A program made the translations under genes and the position numbers. Positions 1-6,366 of a stretch of 11,519 nt of DNA are shown here, in pieces (positions within the stretch are counted from its first letter, which is position 1; every line of letters starts with the position of its first letter). This stretch comes from Ruminococcaceae bacterium UBA3451 (GTDB taxonomy: Bacteria > Bacillota > Clostridia > Oscillospirales > Acutalibacteraceae), in contig DFRY01000046.1 of NCBI GenBank assembly GCA_002378845.1, positions 3,709 to 15,227 on the forward strand, given 5' to 3'. Below the pieces are notes generated by a model. That model had not been told where the DNA came from, ran no database searches, and worked only from the letters and a program-made list of their open reading frames with translations.

Positions 1-95
1 GATGTATTAATCAGATTGCGCACGTTCTGCGCAATCCGATCCTTTCCGTGCGTCTTCCAGTCAATCCGGCCCGCCCCTGAACGTACTGTAGCCAT
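1..95 (-). CDS. Baseplate wedge protein, gp25/W-like (5' part only)
   Basis: The first 31 codons of a gene that runs off the left edge. Its ATG (95-93) overlaps the stop of the preceding gene in a TAATG junction, which implies translational coupling. The visible residues begin MATVRSGAGRIDWKTHGK and continue into an RIAQNVRNLINT stretch. This resembles the N-terminus of the P2 gpW/T4 gp25 baseplate wedge family, where an 'I.QNI..LL.T' helix comes early, and the position after hub and U-like genes is where a wedge gene is expected. In that family the protein joins the baseplate wedges to the sheath. The distinguishing C-terminal part lies outside the window, so a different small baseplate protein cannot be excluded. 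Confidence 0.5.
   Translation of the reverse strand, partial: MATVRSGAGRIDWKTHGKDRIAQNVRNLINT
14..36. repeat. Perfect 9-bp inverted repeat with 5-base loop
   Basis: GATTGCGCA (14-22) and TGCGCAATC (28-36) are perfect inverted copies separated by CGTTC. They lie inside the first 30 codons of the gp25/W-like gene, so the mRNA could form a stable hairpin early in that coding region. There is no T-run after it on either strand, so it is not an intrinsic terminator. It may simply be a coding coincidence (codons for RIAQNVRN). Confidence 0.5.
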
Positions 96-628
96 TACTG
101 CATCCCCTTATTTGTGCGTTTCGCAGCCGCTTTCTGCACCGTCGTAGGCGCTTTATATGGGTTCGCCGCAGCTTCCGTAACACCTGTAGAGCCACCGGCC
201 TTCTTTGCCCCGGATTGTGCACCGGGCGAAAGATATTCTTCGAACTCCAGTTTCAGTGACGCGGACGTAAGAAACGGAGCGCCGGCAACTTTCGTTATAA
301 CGTAGTCCGAAGCAGAGCTGCTTTTTAATAAAAAGCTGTTCAGGCTTACGGCTTTCCCGCAAAGAATAAAAGGATATGCGACGGAGGAATCTTTCAGTGA
401 AAGCCAGCTGTCAATCTCTGCCTGCACATCAACGCCAAGCAATGCACTCAGCTTCACCGAAAGACTGATTTTAAGCAGCCCGGGGCCTTTTATGGTCGTT
501 GCCGGTTTCTTTTTTGAAGCTTCTTCGCTCGACGTGTCCAGATCCCCGGTCAACTCAAAATCGTCGAACGTAAGTATTTTATTTGCGGAAACTTCAAAGG
601 TCTTCGGCCCAAACTTTGCAACAACCAC
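95..628 (-). CDS. Phage tail protein, P2 gpU-like
   Basis: A 177-residue protein starting at GTG 628, with GGAGG eight bases upstream inside the end of the preceding gene. The core (about residues 5-135) follows the pattern I recall for the P2 gpU family: an N-terminal FGPKTFEVS strand, a GPGLLKISLSVKL strand, a helix, then a YPFILCGKAV strand and a final LKLEFEEY strand. gpU sits at the head-proximal end or terminator region of P2-type tails, although homologues are placed differently in other contractile phages. Residues after about 135 form an Ala/Lys/Gly/Ser-rich tail that looks disordered and is not part of the usual family. In P2, U precedes X and D; here it follows them, which is unusual and lowers confidence. 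The alternative is an unrelated baseplate protein. Confidence 0.55.
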   Translation of the reverse strand: MVVAKFGPKTFEVSANKILTFDDFELTGDLDTSSEEASKKKPATTIKGPGLLKISLSVKLSALLGVDVQAEIDSWLSLKDSSVAYPFILCGKAVSLNSFLLKSSSASDYVITKVAGAPFLTSASLKLEFEEYLSPGAQSGAKKAGGSTGVTEAAANPYKAPTTVQKAAAKRTNKGMQ

Positions 629-631
629 AAC

Positions 632-859
632 TCATTCCTCCACTATTCCAATAATATAGCCGTCGCACAAAGAATCACCTGGGAACCAGCAAAGAACCCT
701 GTCCCCAATCTGAGGGGGCAGCTGCTCAATGGAATCCGGGAGCGTTATTTTCAGACGAACGGCGTTCGCTGTCCTCTTTATGAGGGCAGATAAACTGCCG
801 CCGACATTCACGCGAAACAGCCCCCCAGCGACAACGGAAACGGTTCCTTCCACAATCAT
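632..859 (-). CDS. Short OB-fold-like baseplate protein (gpV N-domain/DUF2577-like)
   Basis: A 75-residue protein. The ATG at 859 lies one base after the hub gene's stop, with GAGG about eight bases upstream. The sequence is almost entirely beta-strand-like: MIVEGTVSVVAGGLFRVNVG at the start, then IGDRVLCWFPGD and DGYIIGIVEE at the end. The 'GTV..V......V.V...GDRV......DG.IIG' pattern resembles the small OB-barrel found in baseplate assembly protein V and in the DUF2577 tail proteins of Firmicutes phages. It is far shorter than full-length V (about 150-200 residues) and lacks any beta-helix spike or C-terminal needle. Position directly after the hub supports a role at the tail tip. Exact function is not established from sequence alone. 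Confidence 0.5.
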   Translation of the reverse strand: MIVEGTVSVVAGGLFRVNVGGSLSALIKRTANAVRLKITLPDSIEQLPPQIGDRVLCWFPGDSLCDGYIIGIVEE

Positions 860-860
860 G

Positions 861-1775
861 TCAATACCTCGTAAAGCAGCGGTGCATCACAAAACGACTG
901 ACTTCTTCGGCGAAGCTATGCTGCGCCGTATCAATAAAGTATTTTCCGTCGCTTAATCCCATCCCGGATATGTTAATCGTATTTCCTGCAGTGACGCTCG
1001 TGTCCAGCATCACGGAGATTTCACCGACATACTCCTTTTTGTTATAGCTGCGAAGCATATTTTTCGCAAAGCGCTGCGCCTCACCGGCACTGGAAACGGG
1101 GTAATTACTTACTGGCAGTTCCGGCCCTACTGCTGCGGCATCAACGTATGTACCGAAAGTTGACTTCCATGAAACTGTGCAGTTGGAGTAGGTCGCGCCT
1201 GATGAATCGCTGAACCGGGGATCCTCATAGAAATCCGCGGCGTCAATCGTCTTTACCGCCGGAAGACCCTCCATGTAAGCATCGGCATAAATAAAAAGTT
1301 TACTGTCCTGCACCTTTATGCTGCAGCCCTCCAACATGGCCCGCTCCTGCAGAAAGCCAAAATCACCGCGGCCCGCCTGATCGACACGGGCATAAGAAAA
1401 AGCGGGCACATTCAAGAATTGAGCGGCCAGCCCGTACCGGGAGGCAAGCTCAGCGGCAATGGTAATGAGCGTTGTGTTCTCCCATGCTCTTGTGCGCTTC
1501 GTCTTTCCGCCAGGGGGAATACTTACCGCGCCTAGGGCGATCAAATCGCCCTCCTGCCGAATCCGGTCAATCCACATGTTTCCGGATCGGTAGCCGGCGT
1601 TTAAAATGTTTAGAGAATCCTCTTTTTGTGGCTTCCACTGACTCCATTGATTTTCGGCATTGGCGAACTTCGCATCAATTCCGTCAGCCTGATCCCCACA
1701 ACTGTCCGTTACAATGAGGTCGGATATTTCCACATCGGAGGAAATATCCTTTCCCTCATAAAATACCTGAGTCAA
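861..1775 (-). CDS. Tail hub protein, late control gene D (gpD)-like
   Basis: About 304 residues, matching the gpD/gp27-like hub family. In those phages the hub forms the central ring of the baseplate, linking tape measure and tube to the spike. The N-terminus reads VFYEGKDISSDV, the usual 'YnGkDIt.di' opening. The middle has a domain beginning ITIAAELASRYGL, followed by 'QERAMLEGCSIKV', the conserved 'L.era..eG..i.v.' region, and the C-terminus has GLSDGKYFIDTAQHSF (compare 'G.y.I....H'). I chose the TTG start at 1775 because GAGGTGAT, an extended Shine-Dalgarno match, lies just upstream and the start is only four bases after the X stop. A GTG at 1814, with GGAGG five bases before it, would add 13 residues and overlap X; it remains possible. 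Confidence 0.82.
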   Translation of the reverse strand: MTQVFYEGKDISSDVEISDLIVTDSCGDQADGIDAKFANAENQWSQWKPQKEDSLNILNAGYRSGNMWIDRIRQEGDLIALGAVSIPPGGKTKRTRAWENTTLITIAAELASRYGLAAQFLNVPAFSYARVDQAGRGDFGFLQERAMLEGCSIKVQDSKLFIYADAYMEGLPAVKTIDAADFYEDPRFSDSSGATYSNCTVSWKSTFGTYVDAAAVGPELPVSNYPVSSAGEAQRFAKNMLRSYNKKEYVGEISVMLDTSVTAGNTINISGMGLSDGKYFIDTAQHSFAEEVSRFVMHRCFTRY

Positions 1776-1779
1776 AAAA

Positions 1780-1995
1780 TCACCTCTTCCAGGGCGGTAA
1801 GCTGTCCGGCACACTTTCCTCCAGATACGGGATCCGGAGCGTCACTCCGGCATCAAAGACAACGACACCGGAGTATTGCGGGTTTGCCCGGATGATCTTC
1901 ACCGCCTGAAATTCGTCGTTATAGGCGTCCAGGGCGATCATGTCAAAGGTATCGCCGGCCATTGTTTTGTAATCAAAGCCGTCAATTAATCCCAC
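1780..1995 (-). CDS. Tail protein X, LysM domain
   Basis: A 71-residue protein built almost wholly of one LysM-type module: 'YKTMAGDTFDMIALDAY', a helix, then 'IIRANPQYSGVV' and 'AGVTLRIPYLE'. This is the P2 gpX family, small baseplate proteins encoded next to the hub gene D. The start is GTG at 1995, inside the end of the tape measure gene (10-base overlap), with AAGGGG eight bases before it. The only internal ATG (residue 12) would remove the first LysM strand, so GTG is preferred. The protein ends in PPWKR*, and its last codons supply the ribosome site for the hub gene. Confidence 0.8.
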   Translation of the reverse strand: MGLIDGFDYKTMAGDTFDMIALDAYNDEFQAVKIIRANPQYSGVVVFDAGVTLRIPYLEESVPDSLPPWKR

Positions 1996-3800
1996 GCCAA
2001 TCGCCCCTTATCTCCAAAATAATCCTCAATGATGCGCTTAAAGTCCTGAACGTTTCGCTTCAATGCACCTTCCGTAGGCCGTTCCCCTTGAAACACAGGC
2101 GAATAGACAAGCTGAATCGGCCTCCCGGAGCCTCTAAAATCAGAGTCCTTTCCAAAGAATCGAGGGAAACCTTTTGGCTTTGGTTGGCCTTCCGGTTTAT
2201 TTTCTCCTACCCCCAGCAACCTTGCTGTTTTTGCAAGCAATCCAATGCTGCGGGCATTACCCGGCCTGATCGGGATTGCGGCTTCCAGTCCAGCTTCACC
2301 GAAGATAGACGGACGGTTCGCAAATCCTCCGTTTGCATACGCCGGAACATTTGCTGCCGCAGCGCTTGATCCAACCCCGGCCATTTGCTGCTGAGCCGTA
2401 CCACTGACGCCAAGGAAGGAACCGATTTTCCCAAGAAAATCACCGAAAGGTTTTGCAATAGATGTAATAAGGTCTGCTATTTTTGTAATAACTGTAACAA
2501 CAAAGCTGAGAACAGGGCCCAAAACTGTACCGACAATATTGGCTATCTGAATCAGCAGTGGAGAAATTGCGGTTAATACCTGGACAATCGGGGGCAATAG
2601 GGCCTGCACAAACTGCATGATCGGAGGAATCAACGGTTGCAGCGCTGTCAAGAACGTTTGCACCACTTGAATGATAATCGGCATGATCTGCTGCCCAATG
2701 CTAATAAGCGGCGGCAGAATCATTTGCAGAAGATTTCCGACCAGCGGCATGAGCTGCATGGCCAACGGAACAATTGCCACAGCCATATTTGCAAGCTGTC
2801 CAACAAAATTACCAATTGCATCGGTATCTAAGCTATTAACGAATCCGTTAACCTGCTGCATCGCCGAACCCAACGCCGGAAGCATTTTTTGCATGATTTC
2901 CCCGGCTACCTGCTGCAGGTTTGTCTGCAGCAGTCTTTGCTGGTTCGCAAAACTTCCACTTGTTTTGGAGAAATCCCCCTGGGCATCGGACGTCGCTTTC
3001 AACAGATAATTGTACCGAAGCGTCGCCTGCTGGGCCTGCGTCATGTCGTTGTAATTGGTTTTAATCCCCTGCGACATGGCATAAGCTTGCAGGTTCGCGA
3101 CGCTCATGTTAATACCGAGCTGCTTCAACGGCTCCGTTTCTCCGGAGACACCGGCCCGAATCTTTTCAAAAGCTTCGTCCGGATCCAGGTTGTAAAACGA
3201 GGCCATATCGCCGGCAAGCGCCGTCATGTTTTGTGACATGGTCAGCGTTTGCTGGGAGCCAACCCCCATGCTCTTGTACATGGAACCCAATACCGAAGAA
3301 TACTGCTTCGCCTGTAACGTAGACAAGCCGTAGGATTTTAATGCAGTGTCCGCAAAACTGTCAATAACAGAAGCGCTTTTTCCAAACGTTGTGTCCACAA
3401 CGTTCTGTACTTCGTTTAAACTACTGGCGTACTGCAAGCCCTGGCTCGCCAATGGAACGAACGTAGCAAGCCCAACAGCACCAATTGCACCGATACCAAG
3501 GGCCACGCCCTTGGCAACTTTGCCGGCGGCCTGGAGCCCCTTTCCAACCATGCCGGCACCTTTTTGTACGACGTCGAACGCTTTTGTTGCACCTGATTCT
3601 ACCTTAGTCAGACCAGCTTGAAATGACGGACTGATTTTGCCCGCAAGATTCATTACGCCTTTGTTCATCGACCCGAGTGCCTTATTAAAGACATTCGACG
3701 TTTTTTTGCTTTGGTTACTGGCTTTCAACATTGCCGCCTGCAGGGACGGATCCACCTTTCCCGCCAGAGTGATAAGCGCTTTTAACTCTTTTCCCTTCAT
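1986..3800 (-). CDS. Tail tape measure protein
   Basis: A 604-residue tape measure protein. It spans the tail lumen, fixes tail length during assembly and takes part in DNA ejection. Features in order: a Lys/Ser-rich N-terminus with a 40-residue internal duplication (LAGK motifs at residues 12 and 52); a Gly/Ala-rich hydrophobic stretch (about 85-115); a PhageMin_Tail-like region with 'GLSTLQAKQYSSVLGSMYKSMG' (about 158-180); a long hydrophobic helical region rich in Pro-Pro-Ile/Met repeats (about 325-450); and a C-terminal 'YANGGF...SIFGEAGLEAAIPI' motif (about 485-510), common near tape measure C-termini. At about 0.15 nm per residue the length implies a tail near 90 nm (inference). The ATG at 3800 overlaps the stop of the frameshift product (ATGA) and has GAGGAG just upstream. 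Confidence 0.92.
   Translation of the reverse strand: MKGKELKALITLAGKVDPSLQAAMLKASNQSKKTSNVFNKALGSMNKGVMNLAGKISPSFQAGLTKVESGATKAFDVVQKGAGMVGKGLQAAGKVAKGVALGIGAIGAVGLATFVPLASQGLQYASSLNEVQNVVDTTFGKSASVIDSFADTALKSYGLSTLQAKQYSSVLGSMYKSMGVGSQQTLTMSQNMTALAGDMASFYNLDPDEAFEKIRAGVSGETEPLKQLGINMSVANLQAYAMSQGIKTNYNDMTQAQQATLRYNYLLKATSDAQGDFSKTSGSFANQQRLLQTNLQQVAGEIMQKMLPALGSAMQQVNGFVNSLDTDAIGNFVGQLANMAVAIVPLAMQLMPLVGNLLQMILPPLISIGQQIMPIIIQVVQTFLTALQPLIPPIMQFVQALLPPIVQVLTAISPLLIQIANIVGTVLGPVLSFVVTVITKIADLITSIAKPFGDFLGKIGSFLGVSGTAQQQMAGVGSSAAAANVPAYANGGFANRPSIFGEAGLEAAIPIRPGNARSIGLLAKTARLLGVGENKPEGQPKPKGFPRFFGKDSDFRGSGRPIQLVYSPVFQGERPTEGALKRNVQDFKRIIEDYFGDKGRLAWD
3603..3773 (-). repeat. 40-residue tandem duplication in the tape measure N-terminus
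   Basis: Residues 10-26 and 50-66 of the tape measure protein align at a spacing of exactly 40 residues: LAGKVDPSLQAAMLK against LAGKISPSFQAGLTK. The intervening helices are not clearly conserved and codons have diverged, so this is an old duplication or a repeated functional motif rather than a recent copy. Confidence 0.65.
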
Positions 3801-3985
3801 TGCTCCTCACCGTCCTTTAGGGGAACTTGCGCCCGGGCCATTTCTTCATTAACGTCATCAAACAGCTGATACAACTCGCCTAAAGACATTCGGCCAAGGA
3901 CTTCAACGTCGTTGGCCGTTGTCATTGTAAGCTGGGTTATTACTCTTCGGAGCCCAAGTCCTTGAGCCCGGGATCCTTGTCGAGC
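3797..3985 (-). CDS. -1 frame extension of the tail chaperone (E'/T-like segment)
   Basis: This reading frame is open for 62 codons from the slippery heptamer to a TGA overlapping the tape measure ATG. With a -1 slip at 3985 the product is 135 residues of the chaperone plus 62 residues from this frame, 197 in all. That matches the lambda gpG-T and P2 E+E' arrangement, where the longer form bridges the tape measure and tube subunits during tail assembly. The ATG at 3925 would give a free 42-residue peptide, but no purine-rich ribosome site precedes it, which favours expression by frameshifting. The C-terminal part (LGRMSLGELYQLFDDVNEE) is helical and acidic, as in gpE' proteins. The slip itself is inferred, not observed. 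Confidence 0.78.
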   Translation of the reverse strand, partial: ARQGSRAQGLGLRRVITQLTMTTANDVEVLGRMSLGELYQLFDDVNEEMARAQVPLKDGEEQ

Positions 3986-4389
3986 AAAAAATCCCGCGCC
4001 AACCCGGTTGCCTTCGATGCATCCGCAGCGGAAAGGCGCATCAAATCTGCCATTTCCACATTATCCATACAGGCCTTTACTGCGTATGTAAAAAGTACCA
4101 GCTGGTATTCAAAGTCCAGTGCCGGCACACTCACCGGTATACCGAGATTTTTAAGATACTTTGACGCTTTGTGCAAGTCCTTCGCGGTCAGCTCGTCAAA
4201 ATCGAATTCAAGCCGCCGAACTTCTTCGCCGCCAATTTTAATCGGTCTGCGCAAAACTAACACATGGTCAGGATTCAAATCCTCTTCCGGTTCCGGATCC
4301 TCTGCGCCCATATCGCCCATAGGAATCAATTTGCGCTCGTCAGCAAGGTCGCCCATGTCTTCGACAAACTCTTTTTCTCTTTTATCCAT
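3940..4389 (-). CDS. Tail assembly chaperone (gpE/gp41-like)
   Basis: A 149-residue acidic protein between the tube and tape measure genes, the conserved position of tail assembly chaperones. Starting near residue 44, 'VLVLRRPIKIGGEEVRRLEFD' followed by 'LTAKDLHKASKYL' matches the style of the P2 gpE/Mu gp41 family ('L..Pi..g...i..l.....t..Dl'). The C-terminal half is helical. The first ~40 residues are an extra, very acidic segment (DMGAEDPEPEEDLNPDH) not usual for the family; an ATG at residue 24 could give a shorter form. ATG 4389 is chosen because GGAGG lies eight bases before it. Near the 3' end GAT TTT TTG contains a slippery heptamer, so this is the zero-frame product of a programmed frameshift gene. 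Confidence 0.78.
   Translation of the reverse strand: MDKREKEFVEDMGDLADERKLIPMGDMGAEDPEPEEDLNPDHVLVLRRPIKIGGEEVRRLEFDFDELTAKDLHKASKYLKNLGIPVSVPALDFEYQLVLFTYAVKACMDNVEMADLMRLSAADASKATGLARDFLLDKDPGLKDLGSEE
3985..3991 (-). promoter_or_regulatory. T TTT TTG slippery heptamer (-1 programmed frameshift)
   Basis: The minus strand reads GA-T TTT TTG with zero-frame codons GAT TTT TTG, residues 133-135 of the chaperone. This fits X XXY YYZ in the correct phase. After a -1 slip, translation continues GCT CGA CAA and so on without a stop for 62 codons, whereas the zero frame stops 14 codons later. I see no strong downstream stem-loop, only weak pairing between TGGG and CCCA around the zero-frame stop; lambda G-T also lacks an obvious stimulator. 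Confidence 0.8.
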
Positions 4390-4408
4390 TTATGTAACCT
4401 CCGTACTC

Positions 4409-4924
4409 TTATCCAAGGGCCGAGCGCATACCAGCAAGCATGTCGACTCCGCCAACCTTATACACTCCGGCAATCTGGTCAATCAGTACCGTTTCTTCTC
4501 CATCAACAACCTCGCGAAATCGTACCGTGGAATAATCGAAGCTTTCATCCCTGGTTTTGCTGATTTCACCATTGCCGTTGCTGTTCTTTATCGGATAGCC
4601 GACAATATAAAACCGAGTACCTGCAGTATACAGTTTCCCGTCCATTGACCGCATGTTTGCAGCAATCCGAATCTCCAAGTCAACCTTTGCAGCAAGAAGA
4701 TACTTCTTATCTGCGCCCGCAGCACGGAGGGAAAGCGTTGTGGTCATGGCACTGAACTGACCGGGAGTGGGCATTGCAAAGCTGCCGAGGATTCCAGCAC
4801 CAGACATTTCTTCACTGGAAAGCTCCACTTCCGGAAGCGAAATGCTGGTAACATTGGAAATTCCATTTCCACCCGCCAGCACTTTGATTCCTCCGGTTGC
4901 CCCGATCACTAAATTATGTGACAT
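4409..4924 (-). CDS. Major tail tube protein
   Basis: A 171-residue protein directly downstream of the sheath gene, matching the contractile-phage tail tube family (P2 FII). It stacks as rings inside the sheath and forms the DNA channel. The sequence opens MSHNLVIGATGGIKVLAGG, then 'ISLPEVELSSEEMSGAGILG' and 'MPTPGQFSAMTTTLSLRAAG', the pattern of P2-type tube proteins, and ends in beta-strands (FDYSTVRFREVVDGE). The ATG at 4924 is chosen over a TTG at 4939 because GGAGGTGG lies five bases before it. The start overlaps the sheath stop by 11 bases, so the two are translationally coupled. Confidence 0.85.
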   Translation of the reverse strand: MSHNLVIGATGGIKVLAGGNGISNVTSISLPEVELSSEEMSGAGILGSFAMPTPGQFSAMTTTLSLRAAGADKKYLLAAKVDLEIRIAANMRSMDGKLYTAGTRFYIVGYPIKNSNGNGEISKTRDESFDYSTVRFREVVDGEETVLIDQIAGVYKVGGVDMLAGMRSALG

Positions 4925-6350
4925 TTGAGCCACCTCCAAATAAAGAATTGAGCCCGTCCGAAGTCCAACGCACCATATTGCTTAGACTCTTTCCGGGTAC
5001 CGGGTTTGTGAATTCCGTTGAGAACACGAAATTCCCCTGTACCAAATCACCGGTGGGGTTCTCTGCTTCCAGAAATTCCACCGAACCGAGCAAAAGGGCA
5101 CCGTCCTGAATCAGAGTGTCAAGCCAGCCCTGGAAATCGTTGAGGATTGTATCTTTTCGGCTGCGAGCCATGGGTTTATCTACTTCAAGCCCATACCGGC
5201 GCTGAAAACTGTTTTCAACGAAGCGCATCATGCGCACATTGCAATCAAACACGTCGCGAGCATCGATTACCGCCTCGTTTACAAACTTCATCGTGTGCGG
5301 GCCCCACATCCTCCAGGTTCCTTCCCAATAGGTCGCCGTATCAATCCCAGCTGCGTTCAGGCGGTTTGCTTCCGTCTGGTCATATTGAATTACAGATCCG
5401 TCGGAAAGGCAGAGCGAATCAACATCAATCTGCTTGTTTGACGGGGTTTCATAGGGCACGTTCCCGTTCTGGAAATCAACCCACTGCATCGTAACCGTGT
5501 TAAGGGTGCTCAAATGGAAAAGCCGATCCCCTCTTTTCACCATTGGCCACAGAAGTGCGGCGGCTCCGATTTCCGTTTCGTAGGCTTCTTTCGCAGCAAT
5601 CGCGGCATCAATCGTTTTCACAGCAGAGGAATCCAGATCCGCATTGATCCAAGAATACCAATGGCCGTTGATTTTTTCGGCCATCGCGGCAAGTGCGGCA
5701 AAAACAGTATCCTTCTGGCTCCAACCCGGGGCACAAAGGATTGTCGGCACAAGAGATAAATCGTAATAGATCCGCGGAACACCGGCGTTAATTCCGGAAA
5801 TTACGTCCGTTTCCGCAATGCCGTCCGGACCGACTTCATAATACTTCACGGCAACGCTGTCGCCGAGCACTCCCTTTAAGTCCCTTAGCACCACACTCAG
5901 GCCATCGTCCGAATACGCAGCACTGTAATCAGTGTCACGCACCTTCCCTTCAATCGTAAGAGTGGAAAGAATAACCTTTGAACTCGTTAAAACTCCGGTG
6001 CGCTTTACAAAAGAGACCGTTTTGCTTTGCTCCGTTTCATTCTTTTTGTTGTCCGGGTTTAGAACGTTGATAACAACAATCGGGCCGACACTGTTTACCT
6101 CATTGCGGAAATGTGCGTACATTGCTTCGCAGAGGTCATAGTCGCCCCATGACTCGCTGTAGCCAATTTTATTGACTCCATCCTGCCAGGATGAAATCAG
6201 TATCGGAACATTCGTCTTTTGGTCGAAGTCGGCAAGCTGGTGAATTGGCGCCCGGCCAATGTAAACCGGAATGGTACCGACGCCGGAAGGCGATGTGTAA
6301 TCGCGGCTGCTTTCCTGATCGGCATATGCGCCATGTCTGTACTCGCTCAT
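4914..6350 (-). CDS. Contractile tail sheath protein
   Basis: A 478-residue sheath subunit. Sheath proteins polymerise around the tube and contract to drive it through the cell envelope. The N-terminus has the usual 'Y.HG...' and SPSGVGTIPVYIGRAPI strands. The C-terminal domain is the most diagnostic: an NVRMMRFVENSFQRRYG helix region, 'DTILNDFQGWLDTLIQDGALLLG', 'EFLEAENPTGDLVQGNFVFS' and a short beta tail, which mesh between neighbouring subunits in known sheaths. ATG 6350 is preferred over a GTG at 6362 because the family begins close to MSEYRHG and GGGAG lies upstream; the spacing of about 11 bases is longish. The gene settles the tail type as contractile. Confidence 0.9.
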   Translation of the reverse strand: MSEYRHGAYADQESSRDYTSPSGVGTIPVYIGRAPIHQLADFDQKTNVPILISSWQDGVNKIGYSESWGDYDLCEAMYAHFRNEVNSVGPIVVINVLNPDNKKNETEQSKTVSFVKRTGVLTSSKVILSTLTIEGKVRDTDYSAAYSDDGLSVVLRDLKGVLGDSVAVKYYEVGPDGIAETDVISGINAGVPRIYYDLSLVPTILCAPGWSQKDTVFAALAAMAEKINGHWYSWINADLDSSAVKTIDAAIAAKEAYETEIGAAALLWPMVKRGDRLFHLSTLNTVTMQWVDFQNGNVPYETPSNKQIDVDSLCLSDGSVIQYDQTEANRLNAAGIDTATYWEGTWRMWGPHTMKFVNEAVIDARDVFDCNVRMMRFVENSFQRRYGLEVDKPMARSRKDTILNDFQGWLDTLIQDGALLLGSVEFLEAENPTGDLVQGNFVFSTEFTNPVPGKSLSNMVRWTSDGLNSLFGGGSNVT

Positions 6351-6366
6351 ATAAAAAATCACTCCC

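Noticed and set aside
1773..1779. A second TTTTTTG run at the X/hub gene junction
   Set aside because: The X frame stops (TGA at 1782-1780) before the run and the heptamer is not in slippery phase within X. It serves as spacer and TTG start for the hub gene.
3797..3925. Independent 42-codon gene starting at ATG 3925
   Set aside because: No Shine-Dalgarno precedes the ATG, while the same frame is open back to the in-phase slippery site. Expression by frameshift is the better explanation.
3962..4648. Long plus-strand open frame of 228 codons opposite the tail chaperone and tube genes
   Set aside because: It is Ser-rich, matches no recognisable family, spans the junction of two clear minus-strand genes and has no ribosome site I can see. 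It is the antisense shadow of acidic coding sequence.
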